Assembly: GCA_964437145.1 (NCBI GenBank)
Contig: CAYTFW010000007.1
Coordinates: forward strand, 1-64,000
Direction of reading: 5' to 3'
Length of the DNA stretch: 64,000 nt
Source: JAFAZJ01 sp964437145
GTDB lineage: Bacteria; Pseudomonadota; Alphaproteobacteria; Reyranellales; Reyranellaceae
The position numbers and the translations under genes were made by a program. Below, one piece after another: positions 35,183 through 43,461 of the stretch (positions are counted from its first letter, which is position 1; every line of letters begins with the position of its first letter). Below the pieces are notes generated by a model. It saw nothing but the letters and a program-made list of their open reading frames with translations, had not been told where the DNA came from and did not search any database.

Positions 35183-35229
35183 GGCGCTCGGGGCGGCCGA
35201 TCTCCGCATAGAATCCGGCGAGTAGTAGC

Positions 35230-35544
35230 ATGCGTCGAGCAGCAACCGCAGCCTTTGTCGTCAGCTTGGTTCTCTCACCAGTTGATGCAAGTGCGGACGA
35301 ACATCGGTTGACCGATCCGGGGCCTCCTATGAGGGTTTCAGAGCCGGAGTGTCGCCCTGACGACACCAACCAGCAGCCGTGCCACGTGACCCGGCGTGAG
35401 ACGTTTGAACGACTGCCGAAGAACCACCCGGTGCTGGGCGACGATCATGCCCGCGACGACTACCTGCGATTTTATCGTCAACAGGAGGCATGCAAGAGAA
35501 ACCCTGCCGATGCTGGATGCCGCAATGGTCCCGACCACATGTGA
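35230..35544 (+). CDS. Small secreted cysteine-containing protein (unknown)
   Basis: This 104-residue protein has a signal peptide (about 1-22, ending VDASA). The mature part is hydrophilic with four cysteines (PECRPDD, QQPCHVT, EACKRNP, AGCRNG) that could form two disulfides. It lies 47 bp after the previous gene in the same direction and overlaps the next. The family is not recognised. Confidence 0.5.
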   Translation: MRRAATAAFVVSLVLSPVDASADEHRLTDPGPPMRVSEPECRPDDTNQQPCHVTRRETFERLPKNHPVLGDDHARDDYLRFYRQQEACKRNPADAGCRNGPDHM

Positions 35545-36271
35545 GCACACTCGTGGCTCGCGCCTCTGTACAGCTATTGTGGCACTCATGTGGGCCGGTG
35601 CGGCATTCGCATCGGTTCGCGCGGCGTTCGCTCAGGGCAGCGACTGTAGTGCCGTGGCTCCTACGACGATAACAATGGAGTCGCTGCCAGCGGTCGAGGT
35701 CCAGGTCGACAGTAGCAAATCGATCGCGGACTTACGGGCTATGGCCGAGCGTGACTCGGAAGGGCGGCACATTGGCCTGACGCTGGGCTACTATCGAGCC
35801 GGTGCACGCTACCGGTACACGATCAATGCCGACGGTCGTGGTTTGGGCACAAGTGGCGTATGCGTTGCTGTCAAGACTCTGACGGTCCGCTTTGGGTTGA
35901 ACCGCAGGATCACCTATGTCAGCCGCGAGGTGCATGATTATCCCTGCATCCGGGAGATGGTCGTCGCCCACGAACAACTCCACGCGCGGGCCGACGACGA
36001 AATCCTTGGTTTCTATATCGCGGATCTGAAAGCTGCGCTCGAACTGGAGTACGGTACGGGTTTGGTCGTTAAGGCATCTACGCCGGACGAATCCAGAAAG
36101 ACGCTCAAGAGAATTCTGGATGGACGTCTCGAGCGGGGGGTCGAGGAGCTGGAACTTCGGCGGCGACAAACGCACCAGAGGATCGATGAGCGCGACGAGG
36201 AAGCCGCATTGGTGGCCGCTTGCGGAGGAGAAGCTGACTCGTTTCTCAAGCGCTACAGACGAAATCCGTGA
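35525..36271 (+). CDS. Exported DUF922-like protein with HEQLH motif
   Basis: From ATG 35525 it has about 248 residues. A signal peptide (IVALMWAGAAFASVRAAFA) is followed by a beta-rich domain (YRYTINADGRGLGTSGVCVA) and then REMVVAHEQLHARADDEIL. HEQLH fits the HExxH zinc-protease pattern, as in DUF922-type putative peptidases. A coiled C-terminal tail follows. Starts at 35510 or 35589 are possible. Whether it has protease activity is unknown. It overlaps the gene before it and is coupled to the lipoprotein gene (GTGA). Confidence 0.6.
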   Translation: MVPTTCEHTRGSRLCTAIVALMWAGAAFASVRAAFAQGSDCSAVAPTTITMESLPAVEVQVDSSKSIADLRAMAERDSEGRHIGLTLGYYRAGARYRYTINADGRGLGTSGVCVAVKTLTVRFGLNRRITYVSREVHDYPCIREMVVAHEQLHARADDEILGFYIADLKAALELEYGTGLVVKASTPDESRKTLKRILDGRLERGVEELELRRRQTHQRIDERDEEAALVAACGGEADSFLKRYRRNP

Positions 36272-37035
36272 GCACTGGCAAGATGTCGTATCGGTCCGTC
36301 ATGTCTGCAACACGCGGTAGCCTGGGCACTACAGCAGCTGCGACACTCGCTGGGACATTGGTCATCCTGTCGGGTTGCGCTTCAGTCAACGACATCGGCT
36401 TGGCCTGCCAATCTTATAAAGCGCTGAGACCATTCCCTGCGCAGACGGCACATCTGCATGGCCGCGATCGAGCGAAGCAGTTAGCTGTGCTTGACGCCCG
36501 CATGCATCGACGGCTCAAACGCGGATTGCCGAATGATCGGGACGCCGCGTTTGTTGCTTTTGCGTCGATCCTGCACGCGTACACCTCGGCCATGTCTGAC
36601 TATGCAGCAACATACTCGCAAGACCCTTCGCTGCGGGCGATTGCCCGGCAGATGTTGCGCGAGCGCAAAGGCGAAATGGAGATGTTGTGCCCTCTGGCTA
36701 GGGAGTCGCGCTTCGCCCCGCCTGGTGATCCGGGTAGTGCTGCCCCCAGCATGAGCCACGGCGTGGCTTCGGGTCCTCGTTTGGGGCTGCACGAGGCCGC
36801 GCGCACTCAAGCGACGTTCGTTGAGGCTGCGCTGGCAGACTTGCAAGTAGCTGTGGAGCAGGCCGAAACATATCGAGCCTCCGGTTCTGATCCATCGCTC
36901 CGCGACCGTGCGACCAAACTGGTAGAACTGTATCGCGCCGACATCAGCCTGCTCAGCGAATGGAAGCAGAAACATCTCGATGTGTGGCCGGTGCTCCTGA
37001 AGCCGCGCTACAGCGGCAATGACGACCGTTCATGA
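36268..37035 (+). CDS. Putative lipoprotein (unknown)
   Basis: This 255-residue protein starts at GTG 36268, overlapping the previous stop. A lipobox VILSGCASV near residue 35 predicts an N-terminally acylated cysteine. The mature part is largely helical. ILHAYTSAMSDYAATY followed by RAIARQMLRERKGEMEMLC faintly recalls four-helix metal-binding or DUF305-like proteins, but the histidine pattern is incomplete. Its end overlaps the convergent merR by 28 bp. Confidence 0.55.
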   Translation: MSTGKMSYRSVMSATRGSLGTTAAATLAGTLVILSGCASVNDIGLACQSYKALRPFPAQTAHLHGRDRAKQLAVLDARMHRRLKRGLPNDRDAAFVAFASILHAYTSAMSDYAATYSQDPSLRAIARQMLRERKGEMEMLCPLARESRFAPPGDPGSAAPSMSHGVASGPRLGLHEAARTQATFVEAALADLQVAVEQAETYRASGSDPSLRDRATKLVELYRADISLLSEWKQKHLDVWPVLLKPRYSGNDDRS

Positions 37036-37475
37036 GCTGCGCTAAGGCATTTTGAGTGCGTGTGGTCGGCCAGCACTTCGATGATGCGGCAGTCCGCTAC
37101 CTTGCCGTGGCGGCATTGCCGAATCATCCGCCGCAGCTCGGCCCTGAGGCTCAGCAGGCGCTCGATCTTGCTCTCGACCTCGCGCAACTGGGCCTGGGCG
37201 ACCTGATCGACGGCGGCGCAGGGGCGATCGGGTTCATCGGACAGCTTCAACAGTACCCCGATCGCCTCGAGCGGGAAGCCGAGTTCACGCGCATGCCGGA
37301 TGAATGCCAGGCGATCGGCATGCGTACCGTCGTACACCCGCTGGTTTCCCGCAGTCCGCACGACTTGGGGCATCAGTCCGATGGCTTCGTAATAGCGTAT
37401 TGTCTGCACTTGGCAGCCGGCCTGCCGCGCCAGTCGTCCGATGGAAATGTGCCGAGCCGCAGCCATTGCCGACAT
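37008..37475 (-). CDS. MerR-family metal regulator (block 3)
   Basis: This 155-residue regulator has an HTH (CQVQTIRYYEAIGLMPQVV) and a dimer helix. An upstream cysteine occurs in DRPCAAVD. The C-terminal pair CRHGKVADC has CueR-like CX7C spacing, plus a later cysteine and histidines (HTHSKC). This three-cysteine type suggests Cd/Pb/Zn-class sensing, but the metal is uncertain. The start is ATG 37475, with ATG 37466 as the alternative. The operator at 37483-37513 lies directly upstream and points toward livM. A truncated copy lies at 38690-38840. Confidence 0.85.
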   Translation of the reverse strand: MSAMAAARHISIGRLARQAGCQVQTIRYYEAIGLMPQVVRTAGNQRVYDGTHADRLAFIRHARELGFPLEAIGVLLKLSDEPDRPCAAVDQVAQAQLREVESKIERLLSLRAELRRMIRQCRHGKVADCRIIEVLADHTHSKCLSAAHERSSLPL

Positions 37476-37482
37476 CCTTTCC

Positions 37483-37513
37483 TGAAAGGTACAGCAACTG
37501 GAGGATTTATAGC
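37483..37513 (+). promoter_or_regulatory. MerR-type promoter between block-3 merR and livM
   Basis: Rightward -35 TGAAAG (37483-37488), 19-bp spacer with the imperfect dyad GTACAG-CAA-CTGGAG, and -10 TATAGC (37508-37513). The spacer and -10 nearly match those of the operator at 38854-38884. It should control the divergent merR and the livM gene. Confidence 0.7.
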
Positions 37514-37619
37514 TCCCCAACGCGTCGGACACCACGGGAACGCTCATCATGTCTGCGAGAGCTTTGCTCCGGTACCATGTCGAAGGCGTGGAATACATGT
37601 AAGATCTCCGCGCCCGCGC

Positions 37620-38675
37620 ATGAGCCGGCTTCCACCTTGGTGGCCAATCGAGATGAGCAGGGAACGGGGTTCGCTGTTGCATGGCGAAGCTGCCGTTGGC
37701 TTCGTGCGACTGCTGGTCACGACGGCGGTGACTATCGTGCTTCTTGTCATGCCATCTGTTCTCGGTGGCTATCCACTTGTTGTCTTGTCCCACATGCTCG
37801 TACTTTCCATCGCCTGCCTGGCGCTGAATCTCGCTTACGGCACTGCTGGGATGCTCTCCCTCGGGCACGCGACCTATTTCGGAGTTGCGGCTTATGCCGG
37901 CGCATTCCTTTACAGGTTTTCGGACGTCGATTCGTTCGAGCTCTACCTGCTGACGGGGGTCGTTTGCTCGACGATTTTCGCGGCAATCATCGGATTTCTC
38001 TGTGTTCGACATACGAAGATCTTCTTCTCGATCCTGACGCTTGCGCTCTCGATGGTCGTCTACTCCCTCGTCATCGACGGGGCGATCTTCCGGCTGTTCG
38101 GCGGGGTAGGATGGGGACTCTATCTGCTCGGCGGCGGCTCGATGTACCTTCCGCGGCTATCCATTCTGGGGAAGCAATTCGACGCCGAAGAATTCATTCC
38201 CGTCATCTACAACGTCATTGTTGTCGCGTTCATCGCTTCCGCCGCTCTTCTTTCGAGGATCAGTCGATCGCCATTCGGACAGGCTCTTCGGGCAATTCGT
38301 GACAACGAGACGCGTGCTGCGTTTGTCGGCATTCCCGTGCGTCAATATCGATGGTACGCGTTCATGATCTCCGGCTTCTTCGCCGGACTTGCCGGTGGTC
38401 TCTACGGGCAATTGGCGCGACAGATCACGCCGGACCAGCTCCATTGGCTGTTCTCAGCCCAGTTGGTGGTCGCAACTGTGCTGGGCGGCACCCGGCATTT
38501 CGCAGGGCCCATCCTAGGAGCGTTCGCCTTCGTCGGCCTAGATGAAATCGCGTCGCGATGGACCGTGGGACGCTATTCGGTGCTCGGTGCGTTGCTTATT
38601 ATCGTCGTCTTCGCATTGCCCGGCGGCATTGCGGCTGGATTCGCAGCGATCAGGAACGTGGTCAGAAGACACTAG
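37620..38675 (+). CDS. Orphan LivM-type branched-chain amino-acid ABC permease
   Basis: This 351-residue permease has about ten transmembrane helices and typical LivM features: LNLAYGTAGMLSLGHATYFGV near the N-terminus, FGQALRAIRDNETRAAFVGI (the EAA-like coupling loop), and ILGAFAFVGLDEIASRW near the end. LivM normally works with LivH, LivF, LivG and a binding protein. None is present in the window. It starts at ATG 37620 or 37653. Its position behind a MerR-type promoter is unexplained. It may be a passenger fragment of a host operon or may partner host subunits. Confidence 0.85.
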   Translation: MSRLPPWWPIEMSRERGSLLHGEAAVGFVRLLVTTAVTIVLLVMPSVLGGYPLVVLSHMLVLSIACLALNLAYGTAGMLSLGHATYFGVAAYAGAFLYRFSDVDSFELYLLTGVVCSTIFAAIIGFLCVRHTKIFFSILTLALSMVVYSLVIDGAIFRLFGGVGWGLYLLGGGSMYLPRLSILGKQFDAEEFIPVIYNVIVVAFIASAALLSRISRSPFGQALRAIRDNETRAAFVGIPVRQYRWYAFMISGFFAGLAGGLYGQLARQITPDQLHWLFSAQLVVATVLGGTRHFAGPILGAFAFVGLDEIASRWTVGRYSVLGALLIIVVFALPGGIAAGFAAIRNVVRRH

Positions 38676-38689
38676 ACCGGTGGCAATAC

Positions 38690-38840
38690 GCCACTGCAGC
38701 GCAGGCGCGGACTGCCTGCTGTTCGCAAAGGCTCGGGTATCAGCCCGATTGCTTCGTAATAACGTATCGTTTGCACCTGGCATCCTGAATTGTGTCGCTA
38801 AGCGTCCGAGGGAGATGTGTCCAGGCGTCGCGGTCGCCAT
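38690..38840 (-). pseudogene. Truncated, frameshifted merR remnant
   Basis: From ATG 38840 the first frame reads MATATPGHISLGRLATQ, matching the N-terminus of the intact merR at 37475. A one-base shift then gives GCQVQTIRYYEAIGLIPEP and LRTAGSPR in another frame. After that homology stops, losing the metal-binding half. Its operator at 38854-38884 is intact. The remnant marks a duplicated merR-operator unit. Confidence 0.85.
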
Positions 38841-38853
38841 CGCCGATATCCTC

Positions 38854-38884
38854 TTGAAGCTAAAGCAACTGGAGGAATTATAGG
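38854..38884 (+). promoter_or_regulatory. MerR-type promoter upstream of the copper-delivery genes
   Basis: -35 TTGAAG (38854-38859), 19-bp spacer with dyad CTAAAG-CAA-CTGGAG, and -10 TATAGG (38879-38884), pointing to the DsbA-like gene at 39049. It closely matches the operator at 37483-37513. The intact regulator at 37008-37475 could therefore act here in trans. Confidence 0.75.
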
Positions 38885-39048
38885 TCCCTTGCTGAGCACT
38901 ACGGGAAGACCGATCATGTGAACGGCGTTTCCTGCCAGCGCAGGTGTTGGCCAACGTCCTGCTATAGCCGCGGTGTCGCTGATAACGAGTTGGGCACGAA
39001 TGGACGTCTGGGTCCGTAACAATAGAAGATTGGGACGGGCGGGAGGAC

Positions 39049-39735
39049 ATGCAGGTGAGCGGATCGTACACGAGCGGTTCACGGCCCCCAGACGCACAGA
39101 TTGGCCGACGCGCTGCGCTGTTGGTCGCTATACCCGTCATGGTATGGGCGGCGGCAACAACAGCTGCCGCTCAGAGTGCGCCGGGCGCAAGACCTCTGCC
39201 GGATCGGACCTTGGGGGCGGCGACGGCGCCGCTAGCCATCATCGAGTATGCGTCGTTGACCTGCAAGCACTGCCAGCGATTCCATATAGAGGTCTTTCCG
39301 GTGGTGAAGCAGAAGTTCATCGAGCCTGGGCGTGTGCGCTTGCTCTTCCGGCACTTTCCGCTGGATCGTGTCGCACTCCAGGCCGCAACCGTCGCGCAGT
39401 GCATCGAGCCTGCGCGGTTCTTCCCCTTCATCGATGCGCTCTTCCAGGCGGAGGAAACGTGGGCGCATGCATCGGACCCCCGGGAGGCGCTGATCCGTTT
39501 GGGCACGTTTGCGGGGATGGCGCGACAGCAAGTTGAGGCCTGTCTGAACGACGAATCCCTGATCAGGGCCATCGTCGCCGAGCGCCAAGTGGGGGAACGG
39601 CAATTCAAGGTCAAGGCAACCCCCACATTCGTGATGGGCTCGACGGTCGAGCAAGGCTTTAAGGACGCGGCACAGTTTGTCAGCTTGATCGAACGGGAAT
39701 TGGCCCGCGTCGCCGCGGGGCCGCCGTCGCGCTGA
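39049..39735 (+). CDS. DsbA-family thiol oxidoreductase (exported)
   Basis: This 228-residue protein has an N-terminal export signal after GRRAAL and a thioredoxin_4/DsbA fold: IIEYASLTCKHCQRFHIEV with active-site CKHC, LLFRHFPLD, and the cis-proline loop KATPTFVMG. GGGAGG lies just before the ATG. It probably oxidises or maintains cysteines of the downstream copper chaperones in the periplasm. It heads a gene string behind a MerR-type promoter. Confidence 0.88.
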   Translation: MQVSGSYTSGSRPPDAQIGRRAALLVAIPVMVWAAATTAAAQSAPGARPLPDRTLGAATAPLAIIEYASLTCKHCQRFHIEVFPVVKQKFIEPGRVRLLFRHFPLDRVALQAATVAQCIEPARFFPFIDALFQAEETWAHASDPREALIRLGTFAGMARQQVEACLNDESLIRAIVAERQVGERQFKVKATPTFVMGSTVEQGFKDAAQFVSLIERELARVAAGPPSR

Positions 39736-39750
39736 TCGCCGCTGCCATCC

Positions 39751-39954
39751 ATGCCCAAGCCGGGACCTCGCCCTGACCCGGTCGCGAACAGAGAGGCTGG
39801 CCGAGCCCGCCGCCGCAAGAACATCGTGATCTTCCTTCTGCTGCTGATCGTTGTTGTGATGTTCTATTTCATGACCTTGGTGAGATTAGGCGAGCCACCC
39901 TCGCACCGAACAAAGCAGGACACCACCCCACCGATCGAGAGAGGCCCGCCATGA
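39751..39954 (+). CDS. Small single-helix membrane protein, CoxF-like
   Basis: This 67-residue protein has a basic N-terminus (NREAGRARRRKN), one transmembrane helix (IVIFLLLLIVVVMFYFMTL) and a short proline-rich tail. It resembles the short CoxF-type membrane proteins encoded beside cytochrome oxidase assembly genes in alphaproteobacteria. It overlaps the PCuAC gene by 4 bp, which supports a link to copper insertion. Confidence 0.65.
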   Translation: MPKPGPRPDPVANREAGRARRRKNIVIFLLLLIVVVMFYFMTLVRLGEPPSHRTKQDTTPPIERGPP

Positions 39955-40421
39955 AAATCCTGTGGATTCTGGCCGCCCTGATCGCGTCGATAGCGGCACC
40001 AGCCGCGGCTTGCGCCCCGAATGAGCGCGGCATTGTTGCGGAGTCGGTCTGGTCCAAAGCGACACCCAGACGGGCAACCACTGCTGCGATCTACATGCAC
40101 CTTCGTGACTGCGGCACGGCCGGAGATCGGCTCAAGGCAATAGAAACACCGGCCGCAGAACGCGCCGAACTCCATTCCATCTCTATGGAAAATGGCGTGA
40201 TGCAAATGCGACCTGTCGTCGGCGCCGACGTGCCGGCTGGCGGCAGCATCGACCTCGCCCCTGGCAAGTTGCATGTCATGCTGATCGGATTGAAGCACCC
40301 GCTCAAGGAAGGAGACGTCGTACCCATGACGCTGATCTTCGACAACGCCGGCAGGGTGCAGGTCGAATCGGCCGTCACAGGGCTTGGCGGGCCACCACCT
40401 CCGTATCAGCACAAGCACTGA
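39951..40421 (+). CDS. Periplasmic copper chaperone PCuAC family
   Basis: This 156-residue protein has a signal peptide ending PAAACA and a PCu(A)C cupredoxin-like domain with the copper ligands in ELHSISMENGVMQMRP and GKLHVMLIGLKHPL (His and Met residues). The C-terminal extension PPPPYQHKH adds histidines. PCuAC delivers Cu(I) to cytochrome c oxidase or to Sco. It is coupled to coxF-like upstream and sits 3 bp before the Sco gene. Confidence 0.9.
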   Translation: MKILWILAALIASIAAPAAACAPNERGIVAESVWSKATPRRATTAAIYMHLRDCGTAGDRLKAIETPAAERAELHSISMENGVMQMRPVVGADVPAGGSIDLAPGKLHVMLIGLKHPLKEGDVVPMTLIFDNAGRVQVESAVTGLGGPPPPYQHKH

Positions 40422-40424
40422 GCC

Positions 40425-41894
40425 ATGTCGCTGCGAATCCACCTGATGCTGCTTGGACTCCTGTGCGTCGTTGGAGCCGGTGCTGCGGCCGTGGTATGGA
40501 TGACGCCACTGGGCGGTCCCGATCCTCGGCCACCTACGCAAGGCGGTATCACGGCCAGCCTCGGCCGGCCAATGGGTGGCGAATTTGCGCTCGTCGACCA
40601 CACCGGCCGCGCGGTAACGGCGCAGGATTTCGCCGGCAAGACACGACTGGTGTTCTTTGGCTTCACGCACTGCCCCGACGTCTGCCCTACAGGGCTCTCA
40701 AGACTATCGCTGCTCCTTGAAGAGTTGGGTGAGCAGGCCAAGGACGTACGTGCACTGTTTATCACGGTCGATCCCGAACGGGACACGCCCGAGGTGATGA
40801 AGGACTATGTCTCGAATTTTGCCGGCAACATCATCGGCCTTACCGGCACGCCCGAGCAAATTGCCGCGGTTGCCAAGTCGTTTCATGCCTACTTCAAGAA
40901 AGCGCCGCAGCCGGACGGCGGGTATCTCGTCGATCACACTGCTTCGATTTTCGTGCTCGACCGCAACGGAGATTTTCGTGCCACGATCGATATCCACGAA
41001 GATCCCTCGGCGGCGCTGCAAAAGGTCCTTCGGCTGATTCGAGCGTCGGGATCCCGACGGAGGCGGCGGAGGCGGGGAGGCGAGGAGCCGGAAAAAACGG
41101 CGAGTGGCGCGATAGGGTCGGCGGGGCTGAACCATCCACTGCTGCCGACAACGAATAACGTCGGCTTTGGCGAAGCCTTTGCAGGGCTGGAGACGCGGCT
41201 ACAAGAACTCATATTGACTTGTTTGAAGAGCCGGAAGTTTGATGCAGAACTCTTGACCCTTGGTAGAAACTTCTGGTGGGCGTGGCACGGCTCGCGTAAG
41301 GAGTCGCTCGCCGGGCAAAGGGCAAAGCGAGAATTCAATGGCGGCGCGCGGCGCTTGTCGGCTTTCATCCAATGGTACAATGAACTGCCGCAGGAACTCG
41401 CGCAGCGCTTTTCAGCCGACATAGCGGCTCGATCCCCGCGTAGTACCCTCGCAGCACTCGAACGACTGCACATGGGTAAGCATAGCGGAGACGGAAACCT
41501 GCCGCCATGGCAGCAACTGCAAGCAAATCCAGACTCGGGGCGGGTCTGCCAGGCCTTGGTCAGCCTCTTGCAGTCATGGGTTGACCATCTCGTAGACCTT
41601 GCTGCGGAGACAAGCGGGAAGGGTGTGGCCGACAAATCGAACCCGCTAGTCTATCTCTGCAATGGCGTTGCCGACCTGTGCGATCGTGGCCTGGGGATTG
41701 CCTTCGAAGGCTCACCCAGGAAGGAAACGCCCTGCCGTACCCTGCTGTTGGGACTAGTGCAGGCCACCGATCCTGCCATTCCGGTCACGGCAATCGACAT
41801 ACCTATGCAGTCCATCAAATGGGCCCGTCGCCGGCGTCAGCGCGAAAGGCGTCGGTGTCAAGGTGAACGCGCTGTCTGCCGTAGACATAAATAG
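40425..41894 (+). CDS. Sco1/SenC copper chaperone with an unrelated C-terminal extension
   Basis: Residues 1-207 are a complete SCO1/SenC protein: membrane anchor, GFTHCPDVCPTGLS (CxxxC at 83-87) and the copper histidine H171 in YLVDHTASIF. An arginine run (211-217) then leads into about 280 residues with no resemblance to Sco, containing LTLGRNFWWAWHGSRKE and LSAFIQWYNELPQEL. Normal Sco proteins end near residue 200. The frame is continuous, so either a fusion has formed at a recombination junction near 41050 or the tail belongs to another broken gene. The tail's function is unknown. Confidence 0.8.
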   Translation: MSLRIHLMLLGLLCVVGAGAAAVVWMTPLGGPDPRPPTQGGITASLGRPMGGEFALVDHTGRAVTAQDFAGKTRLVFFGFTHCPDVCPTGLSRLSLLLEELGEQAKDVRALFITVDPERDTPEVMKDYVSNFAGNIIGLTGTPEQIAAVAKSFHAYFKKAPQPDGGYLVDHTASIFVLDRNGDFRATIDIHEDPSAALQKVLRLIRASGSRRRRRRRGGEEPEKTASGAIGSAGLNHPLLPTTNNVGFGEAFAGLETRLQELILTCLKSRKFDAELLTLGRNFWWAWHGSRKESLAGQRAKREFNGGARRLSAFIQWYNELPQELAQRFSADIAARSPRSTLAALERLHMGKHSGDGNLPPWQQLQANPDSGRVCQALVSLLQSWVDHLVDLAAETSGKGVADKSNPLVYLCNGVADLCDRGLGIAFEGSPRKETPCRTLLLGLVQATDPAIPVTAIDIPMQSIKWARRRRQRERRRCQGERAVCRRHK

Positions 41895-42627
41895 ATCATG
41901 TCCCCGGTCGCTCAGCGGTGTGGGCGGTGTTGCGCGCAATAGCGACAAGCGCCGCCACAATCCCCAACGCTATCCTATATCCGAGCAATTGCCCCACCGC
42001 TTGCACGATTCCCTCGGCCGTACCGCTGGTCAGCAATGACCAGGCCCGAAACACGCTATAGAGGATTCCGGTTAGCGAGCCGCAGCTCGCGAATCGCCAT
42101 ACGCTCCATCGTTGGGGCGATGTGTTTCCGGTGCCATGACTTCGCACCACGGCCGTCGCATTCGGAGGTGATGGTCGCATCTGGTCACCCCGCCTTGGCG
42201 TTGGAACTTTCGAGGCTTTCGCGCGACGCCTTGCGGTTCTGTTCGTCATTGGTGCCTACGAGTCTGCCGGCGGCCTCGTATCTGGAGGAGCTGATCGGAT
42301 TGCTGCCGCCGGCCTCAGTCAAGGCCCAATATCCTTTGGCGCTTGGTCTTGCGACTGACAGCGCGCCATCCCAGAGAGCAGGTATCGCCGTTGACCATCG
42401 GCTTGCTCCTACGCAGCTGGACTCTGACCGCGTCGCCAGGAGTTTCTTCATCGTGCGCTGCTGATTCCGTGGTAAAATATTCAAATACTGCGGTGGTCGT
42501 CCGTTCTGTCGGGTCGAACTGCCTCAGCGCGCCGGGTCGAATGTAGTGCTTGTAACCCAAAGTGGATCAACCAGACCACGACTATCATCGAGCGGTCCAT
42601 TCCGTCTGCTGAAGAAGGAATCTCCTC
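41895..42627. other. Region without a supported gene
   Basis: Several short overlapping frames exist on both strands, but none has a convincing start, ribosome site or family resemblance. Together with the odd Sco tail before it, the stretch looks like a scar of past recombination in block 3. Confidence 0.6.
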
Positions 42628-43353
42628 GTGCTCCGACGCCGGGCGCTCGCAATCCTTGCCTGCCTTCTCGTAGGGTTGGGAAGCACGACCCTGTCCCTAG
42701 CTCAGCAAGTCCCCGTGGAGCCGCGTGACGACTGTGGTTTTCAAGATGTTGATGCCATATCCGATGGGCCCGGCGATCTGGAGCTTGCCTGCACCGCACT
42801 TCGTGAAATCATTGCCTACTTTCGAACCATGGGATTTGGCGTGGTTCCCGCGATCTCGATGCGGTTCGTCGATGCTCCGGCCGACCGCGCCTCTCCCCAT
42901 GGGTACTTTGACCCTGGAAAAGGGCAGATCGTCGTCTATCGCACGGCCCACGTAAGCCCATGGGGGCTGCCATGGAGTCGGGCCCTGGTCGCGTCATTTT
43001 TGAAACATGAACTGGTCCATATGGTCGTTTGGCATGTCGTCCGGGATAGGGGGCGCCTGCCCCGGGAATGGCACGAGTTCATCGCCTACGTAGTTCAGCT
43101 TGATCTGATGGAGCCGACGGATCTCACGGAGATCTTGAAGAACCACTCGAGTATTCAGCCGTTTAGTGAACTGCTCTCGGTCAATGAGTTCACATATGGA
43201 ATGGGGCCTGAAGCGTTCGCCGTTGCCGCCTACAAGATGCACTACCAGCGGGGCGGAATGGCATTCCTGCGACAGCTGCTGAGCGGCGAGATTGTACCGC
43301 CAACGGTCGGGCATCCTTTTCCCGTGTTTCCGGATGAGACACCACGACGATGA
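42628..43353 (+). CDS. Exported DUF6639-like protein with HELVH motif
   Basis: This 241-residue protein starts at GTG 42628 with AAGGA upstream. The signal peptide is ALAILACLLVGLGSTTLSLA. The mature protein has FLKHELVHMVVWHV, an HExxH motif preceded by a hydrophobic helix, and WHEFIAYVVQLDLM with a possible third metal-ligand glutamate. This looks like a gluzincin-type putative metallopeptidase of the DUF6639 kind. Neither activity nor substrate is known. It is the second HExxH-bearing secreted protein in block 3. Confidence 0.7.
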   Translation: MLRRRALAILACLLVGLGSTTLSLAQQVPVEPRDDCGFQDVDAISDGPGDLELACTALREIIAYFRTMGFGVVPAISMRFVDAPADRASPHGYFDPGKGQIVVYRTAHVSPWGLPWSRALVASFLKHELVHMVVWHVVRDRGRLPREWHEFIAYVVQLDLMEPTDLTEILKNHSSIQPFSELLSVNEFTYGMGPEAFAVAAYKMHYQRGGMAFLRQLLSGEIVPPTVGHPFPVFPDETPRR

Positions 43354-43461
43354 CTGCCCATCAATCTCGGGTATCCCACTTGCGACCGGCGTTCGATGCG
43401 GAAAACCTCGCAACCCCTTCAACCTCTAGCGGCTAGAGCAGCAAGGCTGGCATGGTGCTCC

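Noticed and set aside
41896..42249. Leftward 117-codon frame with one hydrophobic stretch after the Sco fusion
   Set aside because: No ribosome site, Arg/Ser-rich first half and no family resemblance. The area looks like a recombination scar.
42036..42464. Rightward 142-codon frame
   Set aside because: No recognisable domain or start signal, and it overlaps equally plausible frames on the other strand.
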